Shown piece by piece: positions 15,094 through 17,862 of a stretch of DNA of 17,862 nt; positions within the stretch are counted from its first letter, which is position 1; each line of letters opens with the position of its first letter. Source of the stretch: 66-474 sp035695065 (GTDB lineage: Bacteria > Pseudomonadota > Gammaproteobacteria > Xanthomonadales > Rhodanobacteraceae); the NCBI GenBank assembly GCA_035695065.1, contig DASSEW010000041.1, forward strand, positions 1 through 17,862, given 5' to 3'. Under the pieces are notes generated by a model. That model was given only the letters and a program-made list of their open reading frames with translations, did not search any database and had not been told where the DNA came from. A program made the translations under genes and the position numbers.

Positions 15094-17691
15094 TCACAGG
15101 GTTCTGGCAACCTCGACGCGCTCGAAGCACTCGATCTTGTCGCCCGGCTTGACGTCGTTGTACTGCTTGACGCCGATGCCGCACTCCATGCCGTTGCGCA
15201 CTTCGTCCACGTTCTCCTTGAAGCGGCGCAGCGATTCCAGTTCGCCTTCGAAGATCACCACGTTGTCGCGCAGCACGCGGATCGGCTTGTGCCGGCGCAC
15301 CACGCCCTCGATCACCATGCAGCCGGCGATCGCGCCGAACTTGGACGAGCGGAACACGTCGCGCACCTCGGCTGTACCGAGGATGTCCTCGCGCACTTCC
15401 ATGCCCAGCAAGCCGGTGGCCGCCTGCGTCACCTGGTCGATCACGTCGTAGATGATCGAGAAGTAGCGCAGGTCGAGGCCATTCGCTTCGATCACCTTGC
15501 GCGCGGAGGCATCGGCGCGCACGTTGAAACCGATGATCAAGGCCTTGGATGCGGCCGCGAGCGTCGCGTCGGACTCGGTGATGCCGCCGACGCCGGAGGC
15601 GATCACGTTGACCTTGACCAGGTCGTTGCCGATCTCCGTCAGCGACTGGCGCAGCGCTTCCGCCGAACCCTGCACATCCGCCTTGATGACGAGGTTCAGC
15701 GTCTGCTGGCCTTCGCCCTTGCCCATCATCGCCATCACGTCTTCCAGCGTGTTGGTGCGGGTGACGAGCCGCTTGTCGCGGCGCTTGGCTTCGCGCTCGG
15801 AAACCACGTCCTTGGCCAGGCGCTCATCGGCCACGACGACGAACTCGTCGCCGGCCTCCGGCACGCCGGAGAGGCCCAGCATCTGCACCGGGATGGACGG
15901 GCCGGCCGACTGCACCTGCGCGCCGGTTTCGTCGAACAGCGCACGCACGCGGCCGTACTCGACGCCGCACACGACGTAATCACCGCGCTTCAGTTCACCC
16001 GACTGCACCAGCACGGTCGCCACCGGGCCGCGGCCCTTGTCGAGGCTGGATTCGATCACCACGCCGGAAGCGCGGCCGTCGGCCACCGCGGTGAGTTCCA
16101 TCACCTCGGCCTGCACGTTGATCGCTTCCAGCAAATCGTCCACGCCCTGCCCGGTCTTGGCCGACACCGGCACGAACTGCGTGTCGCCGCCCCAGTCCTC
16201 GGGCACGACTTCGTGCTGCACCAGGCCTTGCTTGACGTTCTCCGGATTGGCTTCCGGCTTGTCCATCTTGTTGACCGCGACGATCAGCGGCACCTTGGCG
16301 GCGCGCGCGTGCTGCACGGCTTCGATGGTCTGCGGCATCACGCCGTCATCGGCCGCGACCACCAGCACCACGATGTCGGTGGACTGCGCGCCGCGCGCGC
16401 GCATCGAGGTGAACGCGGCGTGGCCCGGGGTGTCGAGGAAGGTGATCACGCCCTTCGGCGTGGTCACGTGATACGCGCCGATGTGCTGGGTGATGCCGCC
16501 GGCCTCGCCCGCGGCAACCTTGGTCGTGCGGATGTAGTCCAGCAGCGAAGTCTTGCCGTGGTCGACGTGACCCATGATGGTGACCACCGGCGGACGCGAC
16601 GAGCGCTCGCCTTCGGCGGTTTCCGCATGCGCGGCCAGCGCGGTCTCGGCGGTCTTCTCTTCCGCGCGCACGGCCTTGTGGCCGAGCTCCTCGACCACCA
16701 GCGCGGCGGTGTCATGGTCGATCACCTGGTTGATGGTGACCATTGTGCCCATCTTGAACAGGGCCTTGACCACGTCCGAACCCTTCACCGCCATCTTCTG
16801 CGCGAGGTCGGCGACCACGATCGTTTCGCCGATCGCGATCTCGCGCGTGACCGGCGCGGTCGGGCGCGAGAAGCCGTGCTGCCCGGTGAGCTGCGAAAGG
16901 TCGATCTTCTGCTTCGGCTTCTTGCGCGTGGAACGGCGCGCACGCTCGGCGTCGGTGAGGTGCAACTCGCCGCCGACGTAACGCGTCTTCAGCACGTCCT
17001 CGTCGCCCTCGTCGCGCATGCGATGCGAGCCGTGGCGCTTGTGCTTGGCCGCGGGCGTTTCTTCCTTGGCGCGCGGCGGCTTGGGCGGTTCGTGGCGGCG
17101 CGCTGGCGCCGTCGCCTCGCGCGCCGGTGCGGCGGCCGCGGCGGGCTCCGCCTGCGCGAGCGCCGCTTCGGCTTCGGCGCGGGCGCGTTCTTCTTCGGCG
17201 CGCTTGCGCTCTTCCTCGGCGGCCTGCAACTTCGCTTGTTCTTCCTGCCGGCGGCGATCCTGCTCGGCACGCTCGGCTTCCTCGCGCTCGCGCTGCTCCT
17301 GCGATTCGGCCAGCAGGCGACGCGCTTCCTCGCGCTCGCTGTCGGCGTTGGCTTCCTCGGCGATCACGCTGCGCTTGACGTAGGTGCGCTTGGCGCGCAC
17401 CTCGACGTTCACCGTCTTGGCGTTGGAGCCACGGCCGCCGCCGACGGTGATCTCGCTGACCTTGCGGCGCTTCAGCGTGATCTGGCGCGGCGAAGCTTCC
17501 TGCGTACGCGCTTCTTCCTCGCGCTTGCCGTGCGTGCGGCGCAGGAAGCCGAGCAGCTTCACCTTCTCGGTGCTGCTGATGACCTGGTCGGGATCCTTGA
17601 ACGGCATGCCCGCCTCGGCAAGCTGCGTCAGCAGCTTGTCTTCGGTCATGCCGAGAACCCCGGCCAATTGCTTGATTGTCACGTCCGACAT
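15094..17691 (-). CDS. infB: Translation initiation factor IF-2
   Basis: IF-2 is the GTPase that brings formyl-methionyl-tRNA to the 30S subunit and promotes subunit joining. The 865-aa protein has an N-terminal IF2 domain (residues 1-50, DVTIKQLAGVLGMTEDKLL), a second conserved segment near 67-110, and a long charged Ala/Glu/Arg helix (about 115-215). The second IF2_N domain covers about 280-340. The GTPase domain has GHVDHGKT (374-381), DTPGH (420-424) and NKMD (474-477). Domains II, III and the tRNA-binding C-terminus follow, ending GDKIECFERVEVARTL. Length is close to E. coli IF-2 alpha (890). The ATG at 17691 has GAGGG about 8 nt upstream. nusA precedes it by 102 bp. Shorter isoforms from internal starts are known in E. 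coli but were not identified here. Confidence 0.97.
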   Translation of the reverse strand: MSDVTIKQLAGVLGMTEDKLLTQLAEAGMPFKDPDQVISSTEKVKLLGFLRRTHGKREEEARTQEASPRQITLKRRKVSEITVGGGRGSNAKTVNVEVRAKRTYVKRSVIAEEANADSEREEARRLLAESQEQREREEAERAEQDRRRQEEQAKLQAAEEERKRAEEERARAEAEAALAQAEPAAAAAPAREATAPARRHEPPKPPRAKEETPAAKHKRHGSHRMRDEGDEDVLKTRYVGGELHLTDAERARRSTRKKPKQKIDLSQLTGQHGFSRPTAPVTREIAIGETIVVADLAQKMAVKGSDVVKALFKMGTMVTINQVIDHDTAALVVEELGHKAVRAEEKTAETALAAHAETAEGERSSRPPVVTIMGHVDHGKTSLLDYIRTTKVAAGEAGGITQHIGAYHVTTPKGVITFLDTPGHAAFTSMRARGAQSTDIVVLVVAADDGVMPQTIEAVQHARAAKVPLIVAVNKMDKPEANPENVKQGLVQHEVVPEDWGGDTQFVPVSAKTGQGVDDLLEAINVQAEVMELTAVADGRASGVVIESSLDKGRGPVATVLVQSGELKRGDYVVCGVEYGRVRALFDETGAQVQSAGPSIPVQMLGLSGVPEAGDEFVVVADERLAKDVVSEREAKRRDKRLVTRTNTLEDVMAMMGKGEGQQTLNLVIKADVQGSAEALRQSLTEIGNDLVKVNVIASGVGGITESDATLAAASKALIIGFNVRADASARKVIEANGLDLRYFSIIYDVIDQVTQAATGLLGMEVREDILGTAEVRDVFRSSKFGAIAGCMVIEGVVRRHKPIRVLRDNVVIFEGELESLRRFKENVDEVRNGMECGIGVKQYNDVKPGDKIECFERVEVARTL

Positions 17692-17714
17692 TCGGTCGCC
17701 CTCTTGTCGAATGC

Positions 17715-17751
17715 CTTGAGAGCTACTGCCGTCGCTCGTAACGCTCTCAAG
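17715..17751. promoter_or_regulatory. Inverted repeat in the nusA-infB gap
   Basis: CTTGAGAGC (17715-17723) and GCTCTCAAG (17743-17751) are perfect 9-bp inverted arms separated by 19 nt. The structure stands in the 102-bp space before infB, which is unusually wide for co-transcribed genes. It has no T run, so it is not a standard terminator. An mRNA hairpin or a protein-binding dyad is possible. Confidence 0.4.
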
Positions 17752-17793
17752 TCACTCTTTGATCCAACAATCCATCGCTTTCGCGACGGTACT

Positions 17794-17862
17794 TCAACCG
17801 GCCTGCTGCTGCATCCGCTCGATCATCGGCGCACGCGCGGCCATGATCAACGCGGCGGCGCG
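17794..17862 (-). CDS. nusA: Transcription termination/antitermination protein NusA, C-terminal end (partial)
   Basis: Only the last 22 codons are in the window: RAAALIMAARAPMIERMQQQ then AG and TGA. The LIMAAR string matches the end of the E. coli NusA C-terminal acidic-repeat (helix-hairpin-helix) domain, and nusA precedes infB in nearly all proteobacteria. NusA binds RNA polymerase and modulates pausing, termination and antitermination. The identification rests on this short match plus gene order. Confidence 0.8.
   Translation of the reverse strand, partial: RAAALIMAARAPMIERMQQQAG

Overview
This is a GC-rich stretch of a proteobacterial chromosome with every gene on the minus strand. The order nusA-infB-rbfA-truB-rpsO-pnp is the conserved translation and RNA-processing cluster of gammaproteobacteria. 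mtnA close to gyrA, class III PHA synthase genes, a korAB pair of the aerobic type, and abundant short palindromic repeats point to the Xanthomonadales/Lysobacterales, perhaps a Rhodanobacteraceae-like member. That placement is inference from gene content only.

In minus-strand transcription order (high to low coordinates): (1) 17862-10705 holds the nusA 3' end, infB, rbfA, truB, rpsO and pnp. rpsO has its own candidate promoter and a leader of about 270 nt with two small hairpins. A strong intrinsic terminator follows pnp. (2) 10704-10349 is gene-free and made largely of repeats. (3) 10348-5116 is a redox operon: a GltD-like flavoprotein with a C-terminal ferredoxin-like region, korA (fused gamma-alpha), korB, and a small basic membrane protein. 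(4) 5085-2926 is phaE-phaC, a class III polyhydroxyalkanoate synthase. Its candidate promoter has a 19-bp perfect palindrome over the -35 box. (5) 2926-2771 is a MITE-like element with 16-bp inverted ends. (6) 2751-1000 holds a small PspC-domain protein, mtnA (methionine salvage) and a GtrA-like membrane protein. (7) 865-1 is the 5' end of gyrA.

The genes are mostly standard housekeeping and central-metabolism genes. I see no CRISPR array, tRNA, rRNA, insertion sequence, toxin-antitoxin pair or defence island, and no convincing new multi-gene system. The least ordinary layer is between the genes. At least six kinds of palindromic or tandem repeat fill the spacers, and several touch the coding ends: one ends at the phaC stop codon, one supplies the truB stop codon, one encodes the TruB N-terminus and a related one the RbfA C-terminus. 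The two regulatory candidates most worth testing are the phaEC promoter palindrome and the rpsO leader. The redox operon is the most interesting metabolic unit, because the flavoprotein may carry the electron acceptor for the 2-oxoacid oxidoreductase.
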